Assembly: GCF_003046475.1 (NCBI RefSeq)
Contig: NZ_PZZZ01000012.1
Coordinates: 1 to 37,057 of the forward strand
Direction of reading: 5' to 3'
From: Mycoplana dimorpha
GTDB lineage: Bacteria > Pseudomonadota > Alphaproteobacteria > Rhizobiales > Rhizobiaceae
DNA length: 37,057 nt
The position numbers were made by a program, and so were the translations under genes. The notes below the pieces were generated by a model that did not search any database, was not told the DNA's origin, and saw only the letters and a program-made list of their open reading frames with translations. Every line of letters starts with the position of its first letter. Within the stretch, counting starts at the first letter, position 1. Shown here in pieces: positions 23,657 through 31,218 of the stretch.

Positions 23657-23735
23657 AAGCGTCAATAGCGGAGAGGGGGCGCCCGATCTGCACGAAGCGC
23701 AGCGCAGCAAGATCGGGAGACAGCTATTGATGCTT
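23657..23735 (+). repeat. long imperfect hairpin
   Basis: Outer arms AAGCGTCAATAGC (23657-23669) and GCTATTGATGCTT (23723-23735) pair with one G-T, and inner arms CCCGATCT (23682-23689) and AGATCGGG (23710-23717) pair perfectly. The unpaired sides between them are unequal (12 and 5 nt), and the tip (20 nt) holds GCGCAGCGC. The 79-nt structure lies in a gap without genes, so it may be a structured RNA or a remnant of a mobile element's end. Confidence 0.55.
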
Positions 23736-23928
23736 GCTGGGCAGTGATGGGGCGCGTCCCACCCTTCCCACGGGCGACGTCTGTGGCCGCAAGACCCTCA
23801 TCAGGGATGGAAGCTGACCAGCCGAAACCGGTCACGGGTTCGGTTCACGACAGCCTGTACACCGACGGTGCGATGATGATTTTCCCCTCACCAATTGCTA
23901 TTTCTAGTGGGAACGGAGGGACAGGCGG
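23736..23928 (+). promoter_or_regulatory. leader region of the 23929 gene with a conserved-looking motif
   Basis: At 23788-23856 the words CCCTCATCAGGGATGGAAGC, then CCGAAACCGG, then GGTTCGGTTCACGACAGCC occur in order. I believe the pattern CATCAGGGATGGAAGC...CACGACAGCC recurs upstream of genes on other alphaproteobacterial plasmids, but I cannot verify this. CCCTCATCAGGG and CCG-AAAC-CGG can fold as small hairpins. GGAGGGACAGGCGG provides the ribosome binding site for the next gene. Confidence 0.4.
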
Positions 23929-24798
23929 ATGGCAAAGACGGATATCGGACTGCGGCAGGCACACAAGCTCGCCAATATGCCGGCTGACAAACGCACGGCG
24001 TTCCTCGCCGAAGGCCTGCCTATCCTGCTGGAAAGCGCGCGCGGCCTCTATGCCGCGTCGCAGAAGATCTCGGACATGCCTCGTGAATCGAGCGTGCTAA
24101 AAGGCCATGCCGAAGAGGAAGCTGCGAAGATCCTGATCCTCATGGACATCGTCCGCTGTCCCAAAAAGCTCGTCGCCGGCAGGATCGGGACGCTGATGAG
24201 CTGGTACTACGACCATCTTTCGCGCCTTCTCTATGCGGAGGCCTGCCAATGGCATCCGGTCGATCTGAAGGAACTGCGCAAGATCATCGATAATAATCGC
24301 GCCACCCATTATCTCGAGGGTGGCATGGGCGAGTACATCCTGCCCAATGACCTCATCTACCAGCGGGAAACCCGCCTCTATGCAGATATCGAAGGCCTTG
24401 ATGACGGCACCCTTCAATGGGTCGCCCCCAACGCATCTATTCGCCTGTTCGACTCGAAACCGAACGCCCTAGTGGTCGCAGAGGCCCTGTCCGCGGTTGG
24501 CGCCTTCAGCATCAAGGGCATCAATGCCATCTCCGCGGTCTGGAACGAGGTGGATTTTCAAGATGACACGAGCCACCATGAAAGTGAGCGGCTGATCGTG
24601 GCCAGCCTCGAGCGTCTTATCAAAGACAAGCTGGTCACGGACGCGGCCAACGACGACCATGTCAGACATCTACGTGGCCGCTGGCAGATGCCGCTCTACG
24701 TACTGGACATGAAAGCAAAGGCGGTGGAACGCGAGGCCCTCGAAGAGGAACAGGAACGTATGCTTTGGGCCGAGATGGGCGTCGGTAACGAATATTGA
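23929..24798 (+). CDS. HEPN/AbiV-like protein, possible abortive-infection gene
   Basis: A 289-residue, mostly helical protein. The region at about 30-105 (LPILLESARGLYAASQKISD, then HAEEEAAKILILMDIVRCPK) has the form of AbiV-type HEPN proteins, in which a long helix with an E-E-x-A/G-K motif follows a helix of small residues. The remainder (SIRLFDSKPNALVVAEALSA, then HESERLIVASLERLIKDKLV) is also helical with charged ends. No Rx4-6H ribonuclease motif is evident, so a catalytic role is unproven. Its stop is two bases from the stop of the convergent gene. The family call is by pattern and moderately uncertain. Confidence 0.6.
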   Translation: MAKTDIGLRQAHKLANMPADKRTAFLAEGLPILLESARGLYAASQKISDMPRESSVLKGHAEEEAAKILILMDIVRCPKKLVAGRIGTLMSWYYDHLSRLLYAEACQWHPVDLKELRKIIDNNRATHYLEGGMGEYILPNDLIYQRETRLYADIEGLDDGTLQWVAPNASIRLFDSKPNALVVAEALSAVGAFSIKGINAISAVWNEVDFQDDTSHHESERLIVASLERLIKDKLVTDAANDDHVRHLRGRWQMPLYVLDMKAKAVEREALEEEQERMLWAEMGVGNEY

Positions 24799-24800
24799 GC

Positions 24801-25577
24801 CTACCGTTTAAGCGGTCCCATCGCGGCGTAGGTATCAGGATACTCGCTTTCCAGAAGCGCCTCTTTCATATCGTTCAGTTCCTGCAGCTTGCGTACTGTA
24901 TCCTTGCTGATCGTGGAGAGGCTGTGGGCGATCACGATGCCAAGCAGCATCCCGAAATCGAGGCATGCCAGTAGCGACCGATCGTACTCGAGGGATCCAC
25001 GGGGATGGAGTCCGGTGAGATTGACCTGGACATGGGTGCCGATATCCTTCGGCGCTTCCATGTGGTGATGGATCGAATAAGGATTGGGATGGGCACCCCA
25101 ATCGATAGCGCCCTGATAGGCCAGATTGATCAGGTCCGCCTTGCCGGTATTGGGTTCCTTCTTGTCGATGGCTGCGGCCACTTCCTTGACGGCCGACGTG
25201 AACGTCTTGCGTGCCGCTTTCATGTCGGCGTCGCTCTTATGACGGTTCAGCCATAAGGCCTCGACAGCGGTATCCGATCGCATCAGATAGCCGTAGCAGG
25301 CCGATTCCAGTGCCGTGCGGAGCAACGGATAGATCGCGACCGCGTGACCGGTCAGTGCCGTGGCAACACTGGCTTCGTAAAGCATGAAGCTGTGCATGAG
25401 CAGGAAGGCGGCCGTGGGGGTGAGTTCTTGTTCGCCGGCGAGCAGGTCTTTCTGGAAGAAGTCGCAGAACCGCTCGACTCCGGCGAGTAGCGGAGAGGGC
25501 TCTGCGATGGACGCGGTGACGTTGCCTTGGGCGACCTCGATGTAATCGCGGAAGCCCTGTTCGGGTTTGAACAACAT
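24801..25577 (-). CDS. hypothetical helical protein (DUF5677-like)
   Basis: A 258-residue helical protein. The part AFLLMHSFMLYEASVATALT, then GHAVAIYPLLRTALESACYG resembles the DUF5677/HEPN-like pattern in which two helices end in R-x-x-x-E. Later parts (ADLINLAYQGAIDWGAHPNP, then LLACLDFGMLLGIVIAHSLS) include an H-rich turn (YSIHHHMEAP). It is convergent with the AbiV-like gene, with only two bases between the stops. There is no clear signal peptide. It might be an accessory defence gene, by position only. Confidence 0.75.
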   Translation of the reverse strand: MLFKPEQGFRDYIEVAQGNVTASIAEPSPLLAGVERFCDFFQKDLLAGEQELTPTAAFLLMHSFMLYEASVATALTGHAVAIYPLLRTALESACYGYLMRSDTAVEALWLNRHKSDADMKAARKTFTSAVKEVAAAIDKKEPNTGKADLINLAYQGAIDWGAHPNPYSIHHHMEAPKDIGTHVQVNLTGLHPRGSLEYDRSLLACLDFGMLLGIVIAHSLSTISKDTVRKLQELNDMKEALLESEYPDTYAAMGPLKR

Positions 25578-25641
25578 AAAATCGCTCCGTCGGTCTGGTT
25601 GTATTGCAAAGAGCCTAGCGCAATCCTATGTAAAGCAAAGG

Positions 25642-25902
25642 AGCGTTTAGCCTAACAGGCTTAACAGGTGCGGGGGCAGTTCCCGCAGCGGCGTTCTGTG
25701 CCGTTGGCCTCTTCCTTCTTCTGCCCCTCATCGGGGTGCAATTCTACCTGTTCATGAATCTAGAGAGAAAGGGTACGCCTATGACCACAGAGACGACAAC
25801 GCACATGACCGGAACTAACCACTTTTGGAATGCAACCTTGCAAACTATCGTGGCCTTCGGCACGGGCGCCGCGTCAGGGCTTACCCTGTTAGGCTAAACG
25901 CT
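25642..25902. repeat. 261-bp unit bounded by perfect 18-bp inverted repeats
   Basis: AGCGTTTAGCCTAACAGG (25642-25659) and its exact complement CCTGTTAGGCTAAACGCT (25885-25902) face each other around 225 bp that include the small gene at 25781. The left copy is followed by a second TTAACAGG. I see no target duplication at the ends. A miniature transposable element, a recombinase target pair or a large cruciform are all possible. Confidence 0.8.
25781..25897 (+). CDS. 38-residue peptide inside the inverted-repeat unit
   Basis: The ATG at 25781 has GAGAGAAAGGG nearby and encodes MTTETTTHMTGTNHFWNATL followed by QTIVAFGTGAASGLTLLG. The first half is Thr-rich and polar, the second hydrophobic enough to lie in a membrane. 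The right inverted repeat forms the last codons of the gene. The same frame is open upstream and encodes a hydrophobic stretch (FLLLPLIGVQFYLF) but without a start codon. No family known. Confidence 0.45.
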   Translation: MTTETTTHMTGTNHFWNATLQTIVAFGTGAASGLTLLG

Positions 25903-25964
25903 TCGATCCTCATGCGGCGGTGACCGGCAGCAAATGTCGCTCCTTGGTCCCGACTTTTCCCGCG

Positions 25965-26417
25965 CTATGCCTGGGTATCGTCAATTTTCTTCGGCTCCTG
26001 CACGGCAGGGACGGCGTGACCGGAGAATTTGTATATACGCTTGGTGACGCTCTGCCGCTCGCCACCTATGCCGAGCATGACACCAGTTTCCTTCGCCTCG
26101 ATACCCGCCTTGCCACTCATCGACGTGTCATAGAATTCTTCGATCTCGACGGTTTCGGCATTGGTGATCCGATGGGCGATGGCCAGTTCTTGCGCGATTT
26201 TAGCCTGCTGCAGCTCGAAGCCCAGGCGCAAACTCTGTTTTGATATTTCGTCGCGCAGTTCGTCGATGCCTTTTGAGGAGGCGTCATCGACTTCCCTCGA
26301 GCTGTTTTCGATGGTGTTTACGATTGTTGCACCTAGCGGAAACATCGCAACTGTGACGGCCTTCGCAACTTCTTTGATGATTTCAGCCGTCGCGACCGTT
26401 ATATTTCCTGCAGCCAT
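25965..26417 (-). CDS. hypothetical helical protein with a short hydrophobic N-terminus
   Basis: A 150-residue protein starting MAAGNITVATAEIIKEVAKA, followed by a hydrophobic segment (VTVAMFPLGATIV), then a long charged helix (DDASSKGIDELRDEISKQSL, then RLGFELQQAKIAQELAIAHR) and a beta-rich end (GVMLGIGGERQSVTKRIYKF). I chose ATG 26417 because GGGGGATTA precedes it; an upstream GTG-type extension looks unnatural. The form suggests a small membrane-attached coiled-coil protein. It is divergent from the 26717 operon. Confidence 0.7.
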   Translation of the reverse strand: MAAGNITVATAEIIKEVAKAVTVAMFPLGATIVNTIENSSREVDDASSKGIDELRDEISKQSLRLGFELQQAKIAQELAIAHRITNAETVEIEEFYDTSMSGKAGIEAKETGVMLGIGGERQSVTKRIYKFSGHAVPAVQEPKKIDDTQA

Positions 26418-26716
26418 TAATCCCCCCGGGTGCAAAATTCCTGTTTGAAAACTCGATTTTCAACGAAGCATAGCGGGTAAATTTAGTTCATGAAAATCCC
26501 GCGGAAGGGGCCGTTTAGTTCTCGGGCGTTCGTTTGTGAACTGTTTCAGGGGTCTTTATAAACTCTTTAAAGAAAAATATCTCATTGATTTGTAAATCAT
26601 AAATCGGTTAATTGGCCTCAACTGCTCTCCAACTGTCTCTAGAGATAGAATTGTCTAGCGACTAAATTTTTTCGCATAAACGCGGAAATCGCCCCATGAC
26701 TCACGGAGCGCAGGTG
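26418..26716. promoter_or_regulatory. AT-rich divergent region with two palindromes
   Basis: This 299-bp gap between divergent genes is clearly AT-richer than its surroundings. It holds an inverted repeat TGATTT-GT-AAATCA (26585-26598) and the palindrome TCTCTAGAGA (26636-26645), beside the similar words AACTGCTCTC and AACTGTCTC. Both promoters and an operator for the winged-helix protein at 26857 probably lie here. Confidence 0.45.
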
Positions 26717-26860
26717 ATGCAGGACTCGATTGTTGAAGTGACGAAGACCGTCTCGGGTCTTTCTATTGAAACCTTGCTTGGGCTGATTGCCCTCGGCGCA
26801 TTCGGCCTGGCCGCATTCGCGATCTATGCGGTGCTGTCGGTGACAGGGAGGCATAAGTGA
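26717..26860 (+). CDS. 47-residue single-pass membrane peptide
   Basis: A short gene encoding MQDSIVEVTKTVSGLSIETL and then a clear membrane helix, LLGLIALGAFGLAAFAIYAV, ending LSVTGRHK. The basic C-terminus suggests the N-terminus faces out. Its stop overlaps the GTG start of the next gene (GTGA), so the two are translationally coupled. A membrane peptide tied to a DNA-binding protein suggests a toxin or sensor with its regulator, but nothing proves it. Confidence 0.6.
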   Translation: MQDSIVEVTKTVSGLSIETLLGLIALGAFGLAAFAIYAVLSVTGRHK

Positions 26861-27555
26861 AATCACTGCAGAAGTGGGTGCGTTTGCCATCGGCCTGGAT
26901 CGAGGAAGGCGGCTTGCGTAAATTTGTGTGGGAGAAGGAAGTAGGCGGCGATAACATCGCGGCCCTTATGGCGTTGATGGCGATCGCGCATAATGCGGAT
27001 GCAGAGACAGGCGAGTCGCACATTACCTATGATGTGCTGTGCAAGGCCACGAGCTTGAGCCGGTCGAAGCTGTCGAACGGTCTCGATATTCTCGACGAAC
27101 TAGAAATCATCGATCGTGCGTCCAATGGCCGGAGCACCTATCAGCTGCGCAACTACGACCGCGATGGCGGGTGGGCCATGCTGCCGGCCAAGCGGCTTTA
27201 CGCCAACGGGCGCATTGCCGGCCTCACAGAGTTTCGGTTGCGCAGCGTCACTGAACTCAACGCGCTGAAACTCTATTTTCTCTTCGTCGCCCGTCGTGGC
27301 CGTGACACGAACATGGCGAATATCAGCTTTCTGAAGATCAACGAATACACGGGGGTCGATCCCGCAAAGATCAAAGCCGCGACAAGTTTGCTGGCATCGT
27401 CGTCGCTCGCCTACATCGAGCGCATTCCCAGCCGCACGAACGATATGGGCGTATCGAACGCCTACCGTCTTGCCGGTCTGGAAGCCTATCGGCACATGGG
27501 TACGCGTGGGCGTGGCCAGGACGCGACCGATTTTGACTGGCTCAGCGACACCTAG
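26857..27555 (+). CDS. winged-helix DNA-binding protein
   Basis: A 232-residue protein with GTG start. The first 110 residues read MKSLQKWVRLPSAWIEEGGL, then NIAALMALMAIAHNADAETG, then ITYDVLCKATSLSRSKLSNG and LDILDELEIIDRASNGRSTY, which is a replication-initiator- or regulator-like winged helix: helices, a recognition helix at SRSKLSNGLDIL and the wing. The second half repeats a similar helix-strand pattern (FLKINEYTGVDPAKIKAATS, LLASSSLAYIERI), perhaps a second winged helix. No nuclease motif is seen. It lies between the membrane peptide and an interrupted coiled-coil gene. Confidence 0.7.
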   Translation: MKSLQKWVRLPSAWIEEGGLRKFVWEKEVGGDNIAALMALMAIAHNADAETGESHITYDVLCKATSLSRSKLSNGLDILDELEIIDRASNGRSTYQLRNYDRDGGWAMLPAKRLYANGRIAGLTEFRLRSVTELNALKLYFLFVARRGRDTNMANISFLKINEYTGVDPAKIKAATSLLASSSLAYIERIPSRTNDMGVSNAYRLAGLEAYRHMGTRGRGQDATDFDWLSDT

Positions 27556-27559
27556 CGTG

Positions 27560-27949
27560 ATGACGCCCTATCGGGTTTGGCTAGACACTTCGATCATCAA
27601 CGGCGGGGACGCCAGAGGGAATGCCGACAATGAGTGAGTCGACTGGCTCATCATATTCAATGAGCGTGCCCGTGATTTCATCGGCGAAGTCGCCCTTGAT
27701 CCTCCGCATAATGAGGATCCGAGAGCGCAATCGGCGAAGTTTGCGATCGCAGCAAGGGCGTTCAACCTGATGGGTGCCGACAAGCTAGTACGTGACCAGT
27801 ACGCGGCATTGTCGCAACGTATCGCACTAGAAAACACTACGCTTGCTGGACTTCAGTCTCGTCTCACGGACGCGCAAGGCGCCCTCGCCCGCCGCAAGGA
27901 ATTGCAGGTCGAACGCGACAATGCTTACGGGCGCGTCATGCATTGGTGA
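27560..27949 (+). pseudogene. coiled-coil gene with an internal UGA stop
   Basis: Four bases after the previous gene a frame starts at ATG 27560, MTPYRVWLDTSIINGGDARG, and meets a single TGA at 27635-27637. Reading on in the same frame gives good protein: VDWLIIFNERARDFIGEVAL, then FAIAARAFNLMGADKLVRDQ and a long coiled coil (LSQRIALENTTLAGLQSRLT), ending RVMHW at 27949. A nonsense mutation in a gene of 129 codons is the simplest view. The end is probably foreign too, because a KAP-type gene joins here out of frame. Confidence 0.6.
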
Positions 27950-29915
27950 TGGCTCGAGCCTCGTTCGCACATTGATCGAAGCCATGGCCGATGTACTTGA
28001 CGCTCTTGATGAGGCGTCCGCTTCCCGGTGGAGCAGGAACAAGAAGGCCGCCATCAAATACGGTAATGTCCTGCGGAATTATGCGGCGAAGACCGGGAGG
28101 GGCGTTGCACCTTTGGTTAAGCTGGCGGGCTTGTTCGTCCCTTTGGCAGCCGCGGCGGGAGAGGGGTTGGACCAAGGCGCCGGCTTCCTCGACAAATTCG
28201 GGAAAGCTCCTACTGATGCCGACCTGAAAAAAGCGATATCAGAACGCCTGAAGTCGCTCGATATAAAGTTCTTGGTACTCGTCGACGACCTCGACCGTTT
28301 GGAGCCGGCACAAGCCGTTGAAGTCGTGCGGCTTGTTAGATCTGTCGCGGACTTCCCGAAAGTCGCATATGTCATGTGCTATGATCGTGCTGTCCTTGCC
28401 CATGCGCTGCAGGTCGGCCTCGACGTTACGAACGGGGACTTATTCCTGCAGAAGGTTGTCCAACTTACCTTTGCGATCCCATTGCCTGAACCGTTCGATC
28501 TGAGGCTATCGCTCCGCGAGAAAGCGTTGGGCATTTATAAACAGGTCAATAAGCAAGTGCCCTCCTCGGAAGAACAGGATGAGCTGCGCTTGGCGATCGA
28601 TCGCGAAGGACAGGCACTTCGAACGCCTCGCGATGTGAAATTGGTATTGAATGGCATCCGGTTCGCTTACGCCAATCTGAGCGAGCAGGTATATTTCCCG
28701 GATATCTGCCGTATCAACCTGATTAAAATCCTCAACCCGCCACTTTACGCGTGGTTGGAGAGATACCTGTCGCTCCGATCCGTGATCGCCACCGGCGATG
28801 CGATGATCGAGGATGACGAACGGACAACGTTAGGAACAGAACTCAAGAATTTGTTGCCTTCCAGCGATGCCACCTCCATCCGCTCGATCTGGGGCTTGAG
28901 ACGTTTCATACCGACCGTACGTGCAGCGGATCAGCCTAAAGACACGGTTTTCGACAATGAGAGCGAAAACGAAAAGCGGACGATGTTCCAGCTGAGACGT
29001 CTGGGTAGTCCCCAGCATTATCGCTTCTATTTTGCGCTTACCGGCCCCAAAACGGTTCTCACTGACGCGGAATACGACTTGCTGATCGATTTGGCCGCGC
29101 GCGATGACCTGGGTGAACTGAAGGCCACTCTTTTCGAGTACATTCACAAGCCACGGCCGCTCGGTAAGAGGTGGTTCGAGTACATTATCGAACAGTTCGA
29201 TTATAGCCAGTGGCAACGTCTTACCGCCAGACAAATCAGGGGGATGGTGCTCGGCATAAGCGACGTTATGCAGGAAATGCTTATGACGGCCGATCACGTC
29301 CGGCCCACTATGCTCGGTATTGGCCAGAAGGCCGAAGATAGCATTCGGGAGGGCCTGAAACGCCTCCGCCACCTTGATCCAGGCATCATGACCGCAACGC
29401 TCCAAACCCTCTGGAGAGACACGCGGTCACTGGGCTGGCTGGTTGGGGAATTCTACCGCAAGGAACTGCAATATCACGGGCGTGCCGGCGATCGTACGCA
29501 GCCGGATCAACTGCACGCGCTTAGCGGTGATCAGCTTGATGCTGCCAAGCCTATTCTTGAGGGCAGGTTAGCCGATCCAGCTACCCGCTTGGAACTACGC
29601 AACACACCCCATCTCCCCTACCTGTTATTCGGGTGGCTGGATATGTCGGGCGAGGACGCCCCTACGCAGTGGGTTGCGGAATACACGAAGGAAGATGCAA
29701 ACTTCGTGAAATACCTTTTACAGATGCGCAGCTGGAGCATGAGCGATCGTGTCTATTACCCGCTCCGCAAAGCGTCCGTATCGTATTTTCTCGATTGGGA
29801 TGAAACTTTGGCGCGCTTAGGCCGGCTGGAAGCTGGTGAGATCAGCGGGGCAATGGCGACTGACATAGCAGAGATCCGCCAGGCAATCAAAGTGGGTAAA
29901 GAACGAGGCGATTAA
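27921..29915 (+). CDS. KAP-family P-loop NTPase, 5'-truncated
   Basis: KAP NTPases are membrane-linked or defence-related STAND-like ATPases. The frame is open to 29915 and shows the KAP features after the P-loop: SSLVRTLIEAMADVLDALDE and AIKYGNVLRNYAAKTGRG, a hydrophobic stretch (LVKLAGLFVPLAAAAG), the Walker B block FLVLVDDLDRLEP at 117-127, and VAYVMCYDRAVLAHAL (sensor-like). The expected 90 or so N-terminal residues with Walker A are absent; the frame joins the coiled-coil gene near 27945. ATG 27921 is a possible start but has no strong ribosome binding site. The protein probably cannot bind ATP normally. Confidence 0.75.
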   Translation: MLTGASCIGDGSSLVRTLIEAMADVLDALDEASASRWSRNKKAAIKYGNVLRNYAAKTGRGVAPLVKLAGLFVPLAAAAGEGLDQGAGFLDKFGKAPTDADLKKAISERLKSLDIKFLVLVDDLDRLEPAQAVEVVRLVRSVADFPKVAYVMCYDRAVLAHALQVGLDVTNGDLFLQKVVQLTFAIPLPEPFDLRLSLREKALGIYKQVNKQVPSSEEQDELRLAIDREGQALRTPRDVKLVLNGIRFAYANLSEQVYFPDICRINLIKILNPPLYAWLERYLSLRSVIATGDAMIEDDERTTLGTELKNLLPSSDATSIRSIWGLRRFIPTVRAADQPKDTVFDNESENEKRTMFQLRRLGSPQHYRFYFALTGPKTVLTDAEYDLLIDLAARDDLGELKATLFEYIHKPRPLGKRWFEYIIEQFDYSQWQRLTARQIRGMVLGISDVMQEMLMTADHVRPTMLGIGQKAEDSIREGLKRLRHLDPGIMTATLQTLWRDTRSLGWLVGEFYRKELQYHGRAGDRTQPDQLHALSGDQLDAAKPILEGRLADPATRLELRNTPHLPYLLFGWLDMSGEDAPTQWVAEYTKEDANFVKYLLQMRSWSMSDRVYYPLRKASVSYFLDWDETLARLGRLEAGEISGAMATDIAEIRQAIKVGKERGD

Positions 29916-29972
29916 AAGCCGCAGGGATCCGGATCATGTCCGGCTTACGGTTTGGCAGCGGGGGAAGGTGTA

Positions 29973-30447
29973 ATGGAACACGAGATATCGAACTACATGC
30001 TGCGAATGGGAAAATTCGAGTTCTTTTTGATGAACATAGATATCGGCCGCGCACATGTGCATGGTTCTAGCCAGATCATCATGGGGGTCAACTGGACGCG
30101 GCTAGCACAAAAGGTAAAAATCACTACCCGTTTCCCAGTTCGATTTCGACAACCCGCCCATACGCATGTTTAAAGATTCAGCGCCTCAGTTTCTCGTTAA
30201 GGCCGACGATGGAAGACTGAAATGGGATAGCGACGAAGCCGTAATCGACTCCTGGGATCGATTATTTTCGAGAAGTTTCGCTCAACTGCGAAACAACATT
30301 GCGCATGGCAACAAAGCTTTGATGCCGGCAGCATTCACGCATGAAAGAACCGAAAAATTTCTCGTTGCAGGCCACGCATTAATGGATTTTGTCGCGCAAG
30401 CAATATTCTTTCGTACCGACTGGGATGGCCCAATCGCGTTCCGTTGA
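29973..30447 (+). pseudogene. HEPN-domain gene with a frameshift in an A-run
   Basis: An ATG at 29973 with GGGGGAAGG before it reads MEHEISNYMLRMGKFEFFLM, then MGVNWTRLAQKVK. At 30116-30120 lies AAAAA, after which sense continues in another frame: SLPVSQFDFDNPPIRMFKDS and WDRLFSRSFAQLRNNIAHGN, ending at 30447. The block RNNIAH fits the Rx4H motif of HEPN ribonucleases. Rejoined, the protein has about 157 residues, normal for a HEPN module. The indel in a homopolymer could be real, phase-variable or a sequencing error. It lies directly behind the KAP gene, as KAP-HEPN neighbours would. Confidence 0.6.
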
Positions 30448-30501
30448 TCCGATTTAGATGTCGCGTCCATCTCATGACGCAACGCATTACGGTAATGTAT
30501 C

Positions 30502-31218
30502 TTGAAGTTATTTTCAGCGCTTAGCCCGTGGATCGAACGAAAAGCTCCGGAACCGCCGTTTCGCAACATATCGAGTATTGACCTCAATAGTGATGTCGGT
30601 TGCGGCGTCATTCTTGATGATTGGGTTCCATTACATGTCGCGCATACGGTAAAGGCACAAAGCCTTCAAAGCAGTTGGCACGAGGTGAGGGAATACGTCA
30701 CGAAGGCCTGCGAGGTCATTCGGGCTGATAAATCGCTTCCCATTGATCGCGAAGAACAAGAAATGATTCTCGGTCGGTGCGGGCCCCTCCCATTGCAGTC
30801 CTATCCGCTCTATTTCGTAACCACCAAAATTGACGAAGGTCCGGAGACTATTGTCTACATTGGAAAAACTTCGTCGAGGTCCAAGCGGTTTTCTGGCGGA
30901 CATACCGCAATATCGAAATTGCATCATCCCAAATTCAGCTCCGCCGAAAAACGTCTCTATTTGGGTTGCGTGACCTTCATGGACAAAGCGACTGAATACG
31001 TGCCGCTTGAAATGATCCAGCCGCTCGCCGCGGCCGAAAACCTGCTCGCCGACTTGGAAATGCAGTTGATCTATCACTTTCAGCCAGAGCTGAACACAAG
31101 CGGCAAGAAAAGACGCCTATCGAAAGTCGAGCAGCTTATTCACATACAAGGGCTCGACTCTTGGAAGAAGGATAATTTCCTCTACCCTGGAGACAACTAT
31201 GCCTCCGATGTTACCTAG
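30502..31218 (+). CDS. GIY-YIG-type nuclease-like protein
   Basis: A 238-residue protein with a GIY-YIG-like domain in its second half. YPLYFVTTK (101-109) is the first strand with the GIY-like segment, ETIVYIGKTSSRSKRFSGGH (115-134) contains the YIG-like VYIGKT and the Arg and His expected after it, and LLADLEMQLIYHFQPELNTS (181-200) supplies the catalytic Glu and the Asn. The N-terminal 100 residues are of unknown fold. A TTG at 30502 is the earliest start; no good ribosome binding site is seen. It stands among defence-like genes and may be a restriction-type nuclease. Confidence 0.65.
   Translation: MKLFSALSPWIERKAPEPPFRNISSIDLNSDVGCGVILDDWVPLHVAHTVKAQSLQSSWHEVREYVTKACEVIRADKSLPIDREEQEMILGRCGPLPLQSYPLYFVTTKIDEGPETIVYIGKTSSRSKRFSGGHTAISKLHHPKFSSAEKRLYLGCVTFMDKATEYVPLEMIQPLAAAENLLADLEMQLIYHFQPELNTSGKKRRLSKVEQLIHIQGLDSWKKDNFLYPGDNYASDVT

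Noticed and set aside
25630-25780. Hydrophobic upstream extension of the 38-residue peptide gene
   Set aside because: The frame is open back to a stop at 25631 and encodes a membrane-like segment, but it has no start codon before that segment.
27635-27637. UGA as a selenocysteine codon
   Set aside because: I see no selenocysteine-insertion hairpin directly after it and the protein is not of a known selenoprotein type.
27921-27960. LTGASCIGDGSS as a P-loop of the KAP protein
   Set aside because: It lacks the lysine of GxxxxGKS and the text aligns better with the segment that follows the P-loop in KAP proteins.
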